This document shows positions 1-9,653 of a stretch of DNA of 64,000 nt, piece by piece. Below the pieces are notes generated by a model, which had not been told where the DNA came from, did no database searches, and saw nothing but the letters and a program-made list of their open reading frames with translations. The position numbers and the translations under genes were made by a program. The stretch spans positions 1 to 64,000 of the forward strand of contig JADJEE010000002.1 of assembly GCA_016709225.1 (NCBI GenBank), written 5' to 3'. Each line of letters starts with the position of its first letter. The first letter of the stretch is position 1. The DNA is from Deltaproteobacteria bacterium. GTDB taxonomy: Bacteria; Myxococcota_A; Polyangia; Nannocystales; Nannocystaceae.

Positions 1-3000
1 CTCCGCGTCGATCACGACGCGGCCCCATTGAAGGGGCCAGCGCCGGCGAGCCCCCTGGGCCGCGTCCTCTCCGCGTCGATCACGACGCGGCCCCATTGAA
101 GGGCCCGGGCACGCTGCGAACGGTCCTGTCTCCGCGTCGATCACGACGCGGCCCCATTGAAGGCCAGGCGGCGCGTGATGGCGCCGTCCGCGGAGCGGCT
201 CTCCGCGTCGATCACGACGCGGCCCCATTGAAGGCGGCCGTCGCCGAGCGCGCCGCAGAGGTGCGAGCCGCTCTCCGCGTCGATCACGACGCGGCCCCAT
301 TGAAGGACTGCCTCGGCGGCACACTTCAGCCGCCTCCGCGTCGATCACGACGCGGCCCCATTGAAGGCCGCGCCGGCGCCAGGCCGGGCGTTCCTCTCCG
401 CGTCGATCACGACGCGGCCCCATTGAAGGGGCTCGGCGTCGTGCTCGCCTCGGCACGACTACCCTCTCTCCGCGTCGATCACGACGCGGCCCCATTGAAG
501 GCATCGGCAGACGTGCGGCCTGCGGACCTGCCGGCTCTCCGCGTCGATCACGACGCGGCCCCATTGAAGGTTCGTGGGGCGTGGCATCAGCGCGTCTCCT
601 TGGGTGGCTCTCCGCGTCGATCACGACGCGGCCCCATTGAAGGACCATCGTTCCGACGCGTTGCGGAAGCCCGGAACACACCTCTCCGCGTCGATCACGA
701 CGCGGCCCCATTGAAGGTACACGGGCGCCGTCGCAGCCGCTCGGCCGGCGCTCGACTCTCCGCGTCGATCACGACGCGGCCCCATTGAAGGATGCCGTCG
801 GGGAAGGTGCGGGTACGCTGGACGGTGCTCTCCGCGTCGATCACGACGCGGCCCCATTGAAGGGTGGCCGAGTCGGCGAGGTTGCGGCGCGTCTCGATCC
901 TCTCCGCGTCGATCACGACGCGGCCCCATTGAAGGACCCACGACGGCTTCGGCTGGGACCCGCAGCCGTACCTCTCCGCGTCGATCACGACGCGGCCCCA
1001 TTGAAGGGCCGCCGGCGTGGTCGCGGCGCTGCTGCCCGAGGCGCCTCTCCGCGTCGATCACGACGCGGCCCCATTGAAGGACCGACTGCGCCGACATCTC
1101 CGAGATGCCGGCGAGCCTCTCCGCGTCGATCACGACGCGGCCCCATTGAAGGGCCACCGTCGCCGCCTCGAGGTTCAGTTGCGCGGCGCTCTCCGCGTCG
1201 ATCACGACGCGGCCCCATTGAAGGGACCCACGAGATCGCCGCGTTCTCCGTGAGCTGCTGTGCTCTCCGCGTCGATCACGACGCGGCCCCATTGAAGGAC
1301 GTGGGGCGGCGGCGACGTCGTGCCGACGGCGCTCGGCTCTCCGCGTCGATCACGACGCGGCCCCATTGAAGGATCGGCGTCGATGCGTTCGGCGGCACGC
1401 GGACGGCCCTCTCCGCGTCGATCACGACGCGGCCCCATTGAAGGTCGGTGGTCTCGGTGCTCACACCCCGAAAGCCCCGCTCTCCGCGTCGATCACGACG
1501 CGGCCCCATTGAAGGAGGCCGACCGCGAGCGTGCGATCCGTCGGATCGCCGTCTCTCCGCGTCGATCACGACGCGGCCCCATTGAAGGCAGCACGATGCC
1601 GAGCACGAACTGTTCGTCGCGCTCTCTCCGCGTCGATCACGACGCGGCCCCATTGAAGGCTCGACTGCGAGTCGCCCGAGTTCGGTGCCGAGTTGCCTCT
1701 CCGCGTCGATCACGACGCGGCCCCATTGAAGGCCGGGCGTGTCGCGCGTCCGCGGTGACGCGGTGGTCGACGGCTCTCCGCGTCGATCACGACGCGGCCC
1801 CATTGAAGGCACCAGCTCGGCCAGCTGGTGGGCACCTCCACCCCCATCTCTCCGCGTCGATCACGACGCGGCCCCATTGAAGGGATCTGCGTCGCACCAT
1901 CGCACGGTGCCCACGCTCGCCTCTCCGCGTCGATCACGACGCGGCCCCATTGAAGGGAGTCCCCGCGCGGCGGCCGTCTGCCGTCGACCGATCTCTCCGC
2001 GTCGATCACGACGCGGCCCCATTGAAGGACCGGCACGTCTGGGTGGTGATACGCTCGCTCGACCACCCTCTCCGCGTCGATCACGACGCGGCCCCATTGA
2101 AGGGGACCGGCTCCGCCCCTTCTCGTTGGTGAGCCGGTAGGCTCTCCGCGTCGATCACGACGCGGCCCCATTGAAGGGTCGCGATCGTGGGCGACGGCAT
2201 CGACGATCACGCGTCTCTCCGCGTCGATCACGACGCGGCCCCATTGAAGGTTTGTCGCCGAGGCCGACGCGCGCGCGGTTGGTCTTCTCTCCGCGTCGAT
2301 CACGACGCGGCCCCATTGAAGGCCCTCCACGGTCAGAATGCGATAGCGCTTACCAACTCTCCGCGTCGATCACGACGCGGCCCCATTGAAGGGTTCTCCA
2401 TCATCGTCACACCACCTTCAGTTTCTGCCGCTCTCCGCGTCGATCACGACGCGGCCCCATTGAAGGCTCGACATGATCGGCAAGGCCACCGCCGCGGCAT
2501 ACCTCTCCGCGTCGATCACGACGCGGCCCCATTGAAGGGACGATCGACGGGCCCCACCGGTGTTGCTGCCCGCAGCTCTCCGCGTCGATCACGACGCGGC
2601 CCCATTGAAGGGCGGACCGGGGCCTGCTCGACGACACGCAGGTGCTCACCTCTCCGCGTCGATCACGACGCGGCCCCATTGAAGGCCGAACGCGAACAAC
2701 AACAAGACGGCGCCGAACTGGGCCTCTCCGCGTCGATCACGACGCGGCCCCATTGAAGGCGGCGGTGACGCGGGATGCGAGCTTCGCGATGGCTTCGACT
2801 CTCCGCGTCGATCACGACGCGGCCCCATTGAAGGGCGCCCTATCGCCTCGACACGGGCGAGCGCGGGTTCTCTCCGCGTCGATCACGACGCGGCCCCATT
2901 GAAGGCGCCAGCACGTCGTGCCCGCGCTCGGGCGCCGACCGCTCTCCGCGTCGATCACGACGCGGCCCCATTGAAGGGCCCACCCGAACGGGCGGCACCT

Positions 3001-3919
3001 CGCCGACCGATCTCTCCGCGTCGATCACGACGCGGCCCCATTGAAGGGCGACGGCGAGCGCTGGTGGGTCACGCCGCCAAGCCTCTCCGCGTCGATCACG
3101 ACGCGGCCCCATTGAAGGCACGACCTTGCGAGCCGATACCCGGTGTGCCTCACGTCTCTCCGCGTCGATCACGACGCGGCCCCATTGAAGGGGATCACGG
3201 CGATCGACGGCTCCCGCAGGCCGCACACCTCTCCGCGTCGATCACGACGCGGCCCCATTGAAGGAATCCTCGCCCTCGCCCTCTCGGGCTGCACGATCGT
3301 CTCTCCGCGTCGATCACGACGCGGCCCCATTGAAGGCCCGAGACGGCCGGCGGGTTCGTCGGGAACACGCGCCTCTCCGCGTCGATCACGACGCGGCCCC
3401 ATTGAAGGGAGGGTGACCGCGTGCACGTCCGCTACGGTCGTCAGTGCTCTCCGCGTCGATCACGACGCGGCCCCATTGAAGGCGCATCGACCGATCGATG
3501 ACCTCGGGACGCCCGACTCGTCTCTCCGCGTCGATCACGACGCGGCCCCATTGAAGGGCTTCGCGGAGAGGTCGTACCCCACCGAGCCGGAGCTCTCCGC
3601 GTCGATCACGACGCGGCCCCATTGAAGGCGCGTGGCATCGGCTCGGTGCGCGACGAGTTCCAGCTCTCCGCGTCGATCACGACGCGGCCCCATTGAAGGA
3701 CCTGGTCGTCGTCGGCACCGAACCCGGCGATCGTGACTCTCCGCGTCGATCACGACGCGGCCCCATTGAAGGGTCGAGGCCTCGACCGCCGCGGGCTCGC
3801 ACCCGTGGCTCTCCGCGTCGATCACGACGCGGCCCCATTGAAGGGCCGGTGCCTTCGCCGGTGTCTTCGCCTTCGCCTTCGCCCTCTCCGCGTCGATCAC
3901 GACGCGGCCCCATTGAAGC
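1..3919 (+). CRISPR. CRISPR array, 55 repeats, probably type I-G
   Basis: The array has 55 copies of a 36-nt repeat. The first is cut by the window edge and the last lies at about 3884-3919. The consensus reads CTCTCCGCGTCGATCACGA followed by CGCGGCCCCATTGAAGG, and contains a perfect 7-bp stem (CGCGTCG/CGACGCG) around the loop ATCA. The 3' end ATTGAAGG resembles the ATTGAAA-type 5' handle of type I crRNAs, which argues for transcription on the plus strand. The terminal repeat is mutated at its 3' end (GAAGC instead of GAAGG), as expected at the trailer end, so the leader should lie left of the window. Most of the 54 spacers are 34-38 nt; three near the left end are only 25-26 nt. The nearest cas genes (18-25 kb, same strand) are type I-G interference genes, so pairing with them is inferred from context. 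Peptide-like reading frames inside the array are artefacts of the repeat. Confidence 0.98.
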
Positions 3920-4071
3920 GAGGGACCGGCGCCGCTGCGGCCCGGCCCACGACTCTTCGGCGCATACGCGCCGCAGCTGCTGGCGCATCTGCCCCTGTGC
4001 GTGGCGCTCGGCGAACATGTCTCGCGCAGCCTGCACTTCAGGGTCCCCACTCGCGCTCACCGCGGGCCTTT
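3920..4071. other. Array-distal flank without a recognisable gene
   Basis: About 150 bases separate the degenerate last repeat from the lipoprotein gene fragment. One minus-strand frame is open and carries a helical-looking stretch (DPEVQAARDMFAERHAQG and onward) that continues the shifted frame of the fragment at 4072-4202 and runs straight into the last repeat. It may be the leftover of a gene interrupted when the array came to lie here. No terminator or RNA gene is evident. Confidence 0.3.
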
Positions 4072-4202
4072 CAGCTCTCGAGCTATCCGCTTCGGGTGCG
4101 TTTACGGTTTGCGGTGGGTGAGGTGCAGGCGGAGGACGACGCCACGCCGGACAGGCTCCGAGCAGGCTCCGAATAGGCGCGCGGGCGGGCACCAGGGATC
4201 AT
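4072..4202 (-). pseudogene. 5' fragment of a fourth tandem lipoprotein paralogue
   Basis: The sequence downstream of the last beta-helix lipoprotein gene repeats the start region of its paralogues. The leader segment CCAAGGACGGCACCC before an ATG at 4202 matches the segment before the genes starting at 5634 and 7029. The frame then reads a diverged signal peptide followed by ACTSPTAN, the counterpart of ACTSPSAN after the lipid-modified Cys in the paralogues. A roughly 5-nt insertion then shifts the frame and produces a stop at 4083-4085, while DNA similarity continues to about 4072. Everything after residue ~37 of the paralogues is missing. I read this as a truncated, frameshifted fourth copy abutting the CRISPR array. 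Confidence 0.7.
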
Positions 4203-4245
4203 GGGTGCCGTCCTTGGCTGGGTGCTTTTGCGGGGCGAGGAAGGG

Positions 4246-5634
4246 CTACGGGATGTCCGCGCCTGCAACGTCGGCGGAGCCGTCGATACCCGGGCGTGCG
4301 TCGCCGTCGATGTCGACGAGCGGGTCGCCGGATTGCCACTGGGCGACATCGCCGAACTCGGCGAGGCCCATGGCGGTCGGGGTGAAGTCGTTGGAGAACA
4401 CATCACCGAACCACGCGTTGTTCAGCATCGCGACCTGATGATTCCCGGTGCCCGCAAACATCTCGTCGACCACCGAGTACGTGATGGTGGCACCGCAATT
4501 GATGGAGCTTGGGTCTCGGCCAAGCAGGAGGGTGTTGCGGACCTCCACGTTGCTTCCGCCGTTGCAGGCGAGGCTGTCGTCGGTGTCGGCATCATTGCGC
4601 ACGAGCGACGAGTAGAGGATGAGAGCGTCCGAGTCGGTACAACTGATGCCGCGTGTCCCGGCGGCGCCGTTGCCGTTCCCGCCGACAAACGAGTTGCGCA
4701 CCAGCGCATAGGCGCCGTTGTCGAGGGAGATGCCGCCGCCGGCGTTCTGGACGACGCGAGCGCGGTCGAGGTAGAGCGAGGCGTTGTCGACGGCGATGCC
4801 GGGGAACATGCTCGAGCCGGTGTTGCTGGAGACGGAGATGCCTTGGATGTAGACCTCGGCGCTGTCGTCGATGGCGAGGGTGGAGGTGTTGCCCGAGGTC
4901 CTCGCCCACAGGGGCACCATCATGTCGTCGGGGTTGGCGTCGAGGATGGCCCAGACGGCATTGGAGCCGGAGAGGACGATGGCCTCGTCGTAGGTGGGGC
5001 CGGAAGAGACGCGCAGGACGGCCATCTCGGCGCCGAGGGAGCCCGCTGCGGCGGTGAAGTCCTCGAAGTCCTGACCTGCACCGACGGTGTGAACATCGGC
5101 TTCGTCGAAGCACTCGCCGGTGGCGATGCGGCAGGCCGAGTCGGGGCACTGCTCGTGGAACGCACACCCCATGCAGGTATTGACGGCGGCATCGCAGATG
5201 GGCGTGGCGCCGCCGCAGCCGTCGTCGTTGCTCGCGGTGCACTGGACGCACTGGCCGTCGTCGCGACAGGCGGGGTTGGCGGGGTCCTTGGCGGCACACT
5301 GGGCATCGCTCTCGCAGGGTGAGCAGACCTGGTCGATGCAGATGGGGGTACCTGGGCCGCCACACTCGTCGTCGCCCTGACAACCCTGGGGTCCGGTCGA
5401 GCTGGACGGGTCGGTGGTGGTCATGGTGTTGCCGGTCATGCTCGAGGTGGTCGAGGTGGGACCGGAGGTGTCGCTCGAGCCGGCGGTGGCGGAGACGGTG
5501 CTGTCGGCGGTGCTCGAGCTGTCGTCGGCGACCTCAGTGCTCGAGGCATCGCCTTCGGATGTGTTTGCGGAGGGTGAGGTGCAGGCGGGCGGCAGCGCCA
5601 GTGCGAGCAGCAGAGCGGTGGAGCGAGGGAGCAT
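4246..5634 (-). CDS. Cys-rich, beta-helix-like lipoprotein, paralogue 1
   Basis: This 462-aa protein has a short N-terminal signal ending in LPPAC, a lipobox, so it is probably anchored in the outer membrane. A Ser/Thr/Asp-rich linker follows (residues ~20-85). A Cys-rich module comes next (about 85-180, CxxDxxC-type spacing reminiscent of EGF-like or myxobacterial MYXO-CTERM-type proteins). A C-terminal region of short strand/turn repeats such as NASLYLDRARVVQNAGG suggests a right-handed parallel beta-helix. The protein ends in a conserved tail, DIDGDARPGIDGSADVAGA. It is the last of three tandem paralogues separated by only 39 bp, and an AAGGA-type ribosome site precedes the start. The substrate is unknown; surface adhesion or polysaccharide binding are possibilities. 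Confidence 0.85.
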   Translation of the reverse strand: MLPRSTALLLALALPPACTSPSANTSEGDASSTEVADDSSSTADSTVSATAGSSDTSGPTSTTSSMTGNTMTTTDPSSSTGPQGCQGDDECGGPGTPICIDQVCSPCESDAQCAAKDPANPACRDDGQCVQCTASNDDGCGGATPICDAAVNTCMGCAFHEQCPDSACRIATGECFDEADVHTVGAGQDFEDFTAAAGSLGAEMAVLRVSSGPTYDEAIVLSGSNAVWAILDANPDDMMVPLWARTSGNTSTLAIDDSAEVYIQGISVSSNTGSSMFPGIAVDNASLYLDRARVVQNAGGGISLDNGAYALVRNSFVGGNGNGAAGTRGISCTDSDALILYSSLVRNDADTDDSLACNGGSNVEVRNTLLLGRDPSSINCGATITYSVVDEMFAGTGNHQVAMLNNAWFGDVFSNDFTPTAMGLAEFGDVAQWQSGDPLVDIDGDARPGIDGSADVAGADIP

Positions 5635-5673
5635 GGGGTGCCGTCCTTGGCGTCTTGCGAGAGGGGTTAGGGG

Positions 5674-7029
5674 CTACGGGATGTCGGCACCGGCGACGTC
5701 GGCGGAGCCGTCGACGCCTGGGCGTGCGTCGCCGTCGATGTCGATGAGCGGGTCGCCGGACTGCCACTGGGCGACATCGCCGAACTCGGCGAGGCCCATC
5801 GCTGTGAGCGCGGGGTTTGTGGGGAGTGTCTGGAACCACATCGGATTGAGAGGGCCGACGTCGTTGAGTCCACCGGCGTTGGAGTCCGCCGCCGAGTACG
5901 TCGCGCCGAGCCCTGGGCAACCTACCGAATCGTCGCTGACACCAAAGAGGAGACTGTTGCGAACCGTCACTGTTGCATTCGAGCAGCTGAGGGAATCTTG
6001 CACATTTCCGTCGTTGGCGACAACGCTCGTATAGAGAAGATCGAGAGACGAACCTGTGACCCTCAATCCAGTCGTAGGTTGGAAGCCGCTGCCGTTGGCA
6101 GCCAGCACAGAGTTGCGTACGAGCGCATACGCCCCGTTGTCGAGGGAGATGCCGCCGCCGGCGTTCTGGACGACGCGAGCGCGGTCGAGGTAGAGCGAGG
6201 CGTTGTCGACGGCGATGCCGGGGAACATGGCCTCGGTGCTGCCGATGACCTGGACGCCGTTGGCGAGGTAGAGCTCGCCGCCGTTCTCGACGGAGATGGA
6301 CGCAGCCCCGCCGAGCCCCTGGATGCGGGGGGCATCGCCGGGCGCGGCGAGGATGGCCGCGACGCCGGTGTCGAGCGCGAGGTTGACGACGTAGGGAGTC
6401 GTCGAGCCGAAGTTGTGGAGGATGATGACGGTGCCGTCGACAAACTCGGCGGAGAGGCTGTCGCCGTCATCGGCGTCGACGTGGACGACCGCGGCTTCGT
6501 CGAAGCACTCGCCGGTGGCGATGCGGCAGGCCGAGTCGGGGCACTGCTCGTGGAACGCACACCCCATGCAGGTATTGACGGCGGCATCGCAGATGGGCGT
6601 GGCGCCGCCGCAGCCGTCGTCGTTGCTCGCGGTGCACTGGACGCACTGGCCGTCGTCGCGACAGGCGGGGTTGGCGGGGTCCTTGGCGGCACACTGGGCA
6701 TCGCTCTCGCAGGGTGAGCAGACCTGGTCGATGCAGATGGGGGTACCTGGGCCGCCACACTCGTCGTCGCCCTGACAACCCTGGGGTCCGGTCGAGCTGG
6801 ACCCCTGGGTGGTGGTCATGGTGTTGCCGGTCATGCTCGAGGTGGTCGAGGTCGGACCGGTGGTGTCGCTCGAGCCGGCGGTGGCGGAGACGGTGCTGTC
6901 GGCGGTGCTCGAGCTGTCGTCGGCGACGGCAGTGCTCGAGGCATCGCCTTCGGATGTGTTTGCGGAGGGTGAGGTGCAGGCGGGCGGCAGCGCCAGTGCG
7001 AGCAGTACAGCGGTGGAGCGAGGGAGCAT
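5674..7029 (-). CDS. Cys-rich, beta-helix-like lipoprotein, paralogue 2
   Basis: The 451-aa protein has the same layout as its downstream neighbour: LPPAC lipobox, Ser/Thr linker, Cys-rich module, beta-helix-like repeats and the terminal DGSADVAGADIP tail. The first ~180 codons are nearly identical in DNA to paralogue 1, including silent positions. The segment from about residue 185 is instead shared with paralogue 3 (VVHVDADDGDSLSAEFVDG, then an IQGLGG region). Further on, all copies share the LYLDRARVVQNAGGG block and then diverge again. This mosaic pattern indicates recent duplication with gene conversion. An AAGGA site lies 8-10 nt upstream of the ATG. It is probably co-transcribed with its neighbours. 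Confidence 0.85.
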   Translation of the reverse strand: MLPRSTAVLLALALPPACTSPSANTSEGDASSTAVADDSSSTADSTVSATAGSSDTTGPTSTTSSMTGNTMTTTQGSSSTGPQGCQGDDECGGPGTPICIDQVCSPCESDAQCAAKDPANPACRDDGQCVQCTASNDDGCGGATPICDAAVNTCMGCAFHEQCPDSACRIATGECFDEAAVVHVDADDGDSLSAEFVDGTVIILHNFGSTTPYVVNLALDTGVAAILAAPGDAPRIQGLGGAASISVENGGELYLANGVQVIGSTEAMFPGIAVDNASLYLDRARVVQNAGGGISLDNGAYALVRNSVLAANGSGFQPTTGLRVTGSSLDLLYTSVVANDGNVQDSLSCSNATVTVRNSLLFGVSDDSVGCPGLGATYSAADSNAGGLNDVGPLNPMWFQTLPTNPALTAMGLAEFGDVAQWQSGDPLIDIDGDARPGVDGSADVAGADIP

Positions 7030-7068
7030 GGGTGCCGTCCTTGGCGTCTTGCGAGAGGGGAGAGGGGG

Positions 7069-8604
7069 CTACGGGATGTCGGCACCGGCGACGTCGGCGG
7101 AACCGTCGACACCCGGGCGTGCGTCGCCGTCGATGTCGATGAGCGGGTCGCCGGACTGCCACTGGGCAGCGGTGAGAATGGCTGCGGGCGCCATCGGGGT
7201 GAGGTGGAAGTCGGCGTTGGCGTCGCTGAACCAGTCGGTGTTGAAGTCACCGACCGGCGTGTTGGTGCCGTTGTGGTTGGTCTCGGTGGCGTTGTAGTCG
7301 AGCACAACCCCAGCGCACAGAATCTCATCGTTCGTCGTCCCGTCGAGCACCACGAGGCTGTTCCGAATGGTCACGTTGCCAGGGCTGGTGCACTGGACGG
7401 TGCGGCCCGCACCCGTCGCAAGCGAAGCGAGGGTGGAGTAGTGCACGTCCGCGTCAGAGTTCGTAATGGCGAGCGCGATGCGGTTGTTTGTTTGGCCGCC
7501 GACAAACGAGCTCCGCACGAGCGCATACGCCCCGTTGTCGAGGGAGATGCCGCCGCCGGCGTTCTGGACGACGCGAGCGCGGTCGAGGTAGAGCGAGGCG
7601 TTGTCGACGGCGACGCCGGGGAACATCGAGTCGCCGTTGAGCAAGACCTGGACGCCGTTGGCGAGGTAGAGCTCGCCGCCGTTCTCGACGGAGATGGACG
7701 CAGCCCCGCCGAGCCCCTGGATGCGGGGGGCATCGCCGGGCGCGGCGAGGATGGCCGCGACGCCGGTGTCGAGCGCGAGGTTGACTTGGTAGGCGGTGGT
7801 CGAGCCGAAGTTGTGGAGGATGATGACGGTGCCGTCGACAAACTCGGCGGAGAGGCTGTCGCCGTCATCGGCGTCGACGTGGACGACCGCGGCTTCGTCG
7901 AAGCACTCGCCGGTGGCGATGCGGCAGGCGGAGTCAGGGCACTGCTCGTGGAACGCACACCCCATGCAGGTATTGACGGCGGCATCGCAGATGGGTGTGG
8001 CGCCGCCGCAGCCGTCGTCGTTGCTCGCGGTGCACTGGACGCACTGGCCGTCGTCGCGGCATGCCGGGGCGCCAGCATCCTTCGCCGCGCACTGGGCATC
8101 ACTCTCGCAGGGCGAGCAGACCTCGTCGATACAGATGGGCGTGCCGGGCTCACCGCACGCCTCATCCCCCGCGCACCCCTGCGGCCCCGTCGAGCTGGAC
8201 CCGGCGGTGGTGCTCATCGTGCTCCCCGTCATGCTCGAGGTGCTCGAGCTGGGGCCGGTGCTGTCGGTCGTGCTGGCGCTGGCGGAGCTGCCGACGCTGC
8301 TCGAGCTGTCGTCGGCGACGGCGTCGCACTCCGGGTCATCCGCGAGCGCCTTCATGCCGCCGCACGGGGCGTAACACATGTCGTCGTCGGGACGGATCGG
8401 CACGCAGCCGTCGGTCACCGTCGGCTCGCAGGTTCCGCTCGCGCAGTATGGCTTGTCGTCGCCGTGCTTCTCGCGGCAGGTCGCGTCGCCGTCGGCGTTG
8501 AAGCAGTGGTTCGGGTCGCGCACGATGGTGGAGTTCGTGCACGCGAACGCGACGCCGAGCGTCGCGCCGAGCAGCGGGGAAACGATTCGCCGGGGGTTCA
8601 TCAT
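7069..8604 (-). CDS. Cys-rich, beta-helix-like lipoprotein, paralogue 3
   Basis: This is the first and longest (511 aa) of the three tandem genes. The signal ends in VAFAC, a lipobox. It carries an extra N-terminal Cys-rich segment (residues ~22-95, with CREKHGDDKPYCASGTCEP) absent from the other two copies. The Ser/Thr linker, common Cys-rich module, beta-helix-like repeats and conserved terminal tail follow. The start MMN is preceded by AGGAAGG. Its leader differs from that of paralogues 1 and 2, which suggests that this copy carries the promoter of the group. Function is not known. The family look is of exported proteins of Nannocystis-like myxobacteria. Confidence 0.85.
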   Translation of the reverse strand: MMNPRRIVSPLLGATLGVAFACTNSTIVRDPNHCFNADGDATCREKHGDDKPYCASGTCEPTVTDGCVPIRPDDDMCYAPCGGMKALADDPECDAVADDSSSSVGSSASASTTDSTGPSSSTSSMTGSTMSTTAGSSSTGPQGCAGDEACGEPGTPICIDEVCSPCESDAQCAAKDAGAPACRDDGQCVQCTASNDDGCGGATPICDAAVNTCMGCAFHEQCPDSACRIATGECFDEAAVVHVDADDGDSLSAEFVDGTVIILHNFGSTTAYQVNLALDTGVAAILAAPGDAPRIQGLGGAASISVENGGELYLANGVQVLLNGDSMFPGVAVDNASLYLDRARVVQNAGGGISLDNGAYALVRSSFVGGQTNNRIALAITNSDADVHYSTLASLATGAGRTVQCTSPGNVTIRNSLVVLDGTTNDEILCAGVVLDYNATETNHNGTNTPVGDFNTDWFSDANADFHLTPMAPAAILTAAQWQSGDPLIDIDGDARPGVDGSADVAGADIP

Positions 8605-8652
8605 GGGAAACGACCTTCCTGGAGGCTGAGGTGCGCGACGATGACGGGCCGA

Positions 8653-9558
8653 TCAGAAGCGCCCGGAGACACTGAAGCCTACGAGCCGCGAATTCAACAC
8701 TACTGCGGCGCCGATGCGACGCCGCTTGCGGAGTACCACGTCGGTCACGACCATCGCGATGCCGCCGGCCACCAGCGCAGCCCCGACCCCGACGAGCGCC
8801 AAGCCTCCGGTGTCGCGCTCGACCTCGCGAAAGGCACCGGCGTCGCCCGGTACCCGCTCGCGCTGCGCTGGCCGAGTGGCCAACACGGCGCCCGCGACGA
8901 CGCCCGCGAGTCCGACCGCGCCGATGGCGATCCCAGCCCCGCCGACCGCACCGAGCGGCGTGGTCGGCTTGGCCGGCGTGGTCGTCGGCGGCGACCCCGA
9001 GGGCTCGGTCGCTGCACTTGCGGGAGAGCCGTGCTCGTGCCGCGTCGCCGTCTCCGACGGTGCGCGGGATGGCACGGGCTCGCTCGGCGTTGCAGGGCTG
9101 GCCGCGGCATCGTCGAGGCGCTGTGCCTGCGCCTGCAAGGCCTCGTACTGGCGCACGAGCAGGTCGTCGAGACGGCGGACGACGTCCTCGTGCGTGCACG
9201 GGTCGCAGCGCCCCTCGCGATCATCGATCGGCACCAGCGTGCCGTCGAGCTGCGCGGTCACGACGTACTCGAAGCCCAACGCTTTCGGTGTCGATCGCAC
9301 CGCCACCTTGATGCTCGCGCGGCCCCGCTCCACGATGGCGACACCCGCGTCGCGGGCTCGCAGCTCTGCCTGCTTGCGCACGCGCTTGGTCACGAGATCC
9401 GCGAGCACCGTGACGCCCTTGGTGTCGACCTGCAGGCCCACACCGAGTGGAGCCTGTGGATCGGGTTCGCTCGCCGTGGTGCGCGTCGACGCACGGGCCG
9501 GCGTGGCCGTAGCGACCGCGACGGCGGTGAGGATGACCAGGCTGAGTTTGCGTCGCAC
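8653..9558 (-). CDS. Exported protein with two C-terminal membrane segments
   Basis: The GTG at 9558 is preferred over the longer frame. It is preceded by GGAG and followed at once by a clear signal peptide (RRKLSLVILTAVAVATATPARA). The 301-aa product has a globular N-terminal domain of ~150 residues with CDPCTHEDVVRRLDDLL, a Ser/Pro/Thr-rich spacer, and two hydrophobic segments near the C-terminus (AVGGAGIAIGAVGLAGVVAG and the GGLALVGVGAALVAGGIAMV region). The C-terminus ends in Phe. The layout resembles the PEGA-containing protein at 34906-35946 but no PEGA domain is present here. Such proteins often accompany myxobacterial Ser/Thr kinases, and the kinase pair lies directly upstream on the same strand. 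Function unknown. Confidence 0.75.
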   Translation of the reverse strand: MRRKLSLVILTAVAVATATPARASTRTTASEPDPQAPLGVGLQVDTKGVTVLADLVTKRVRKQAELRARDAGVAIVERGRASIKVAVRSTPKALGFEYVVTAQLDGTLVPIDDREGRCDPCTHEDVVRRLDDLLVRQYEALQAQAQRLDDAAASPATPSEPVPSRAPSETATRHEHGSPASAATEPSGSPPTTTPAKPTTPLGAVGGAGIAIGAVGLAGVVAGAVLATRPAQRERVPGDAGAFREVERDTGGLALVGVGAALVAGGIAMVVTDVVLRKRRRIGAAVVLNSRLVGFSVSGRF

Positions 9559-9653
9559 GTGCTCTCCGTCCTCGTATCTGTGCAGCGGCTCGCTCGTCGC
9601 CACCGCAGAACGGCGGCGGGGGACCCATCGCGGTCGCTCGCTCGCTTCGCTGG

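Noticed and set aside
1..3919. Long open frames in all directions with repeated peptides such as LRVDHDAAPLK, looking like a repeat protein
   Set aside because: They are translations of the CRISPR repeat and unique spacers. They overlap on both strands and have no ribosome sites.
4201..5322. Long plus-strand frame antisense to lipoprotein paralogue 1 with Val/Gly-rich sequence
   Set aside because: Shadow of the GC-rich coding strand; the minus-strand frame has signal peptide, Cys modules and conserved tail.
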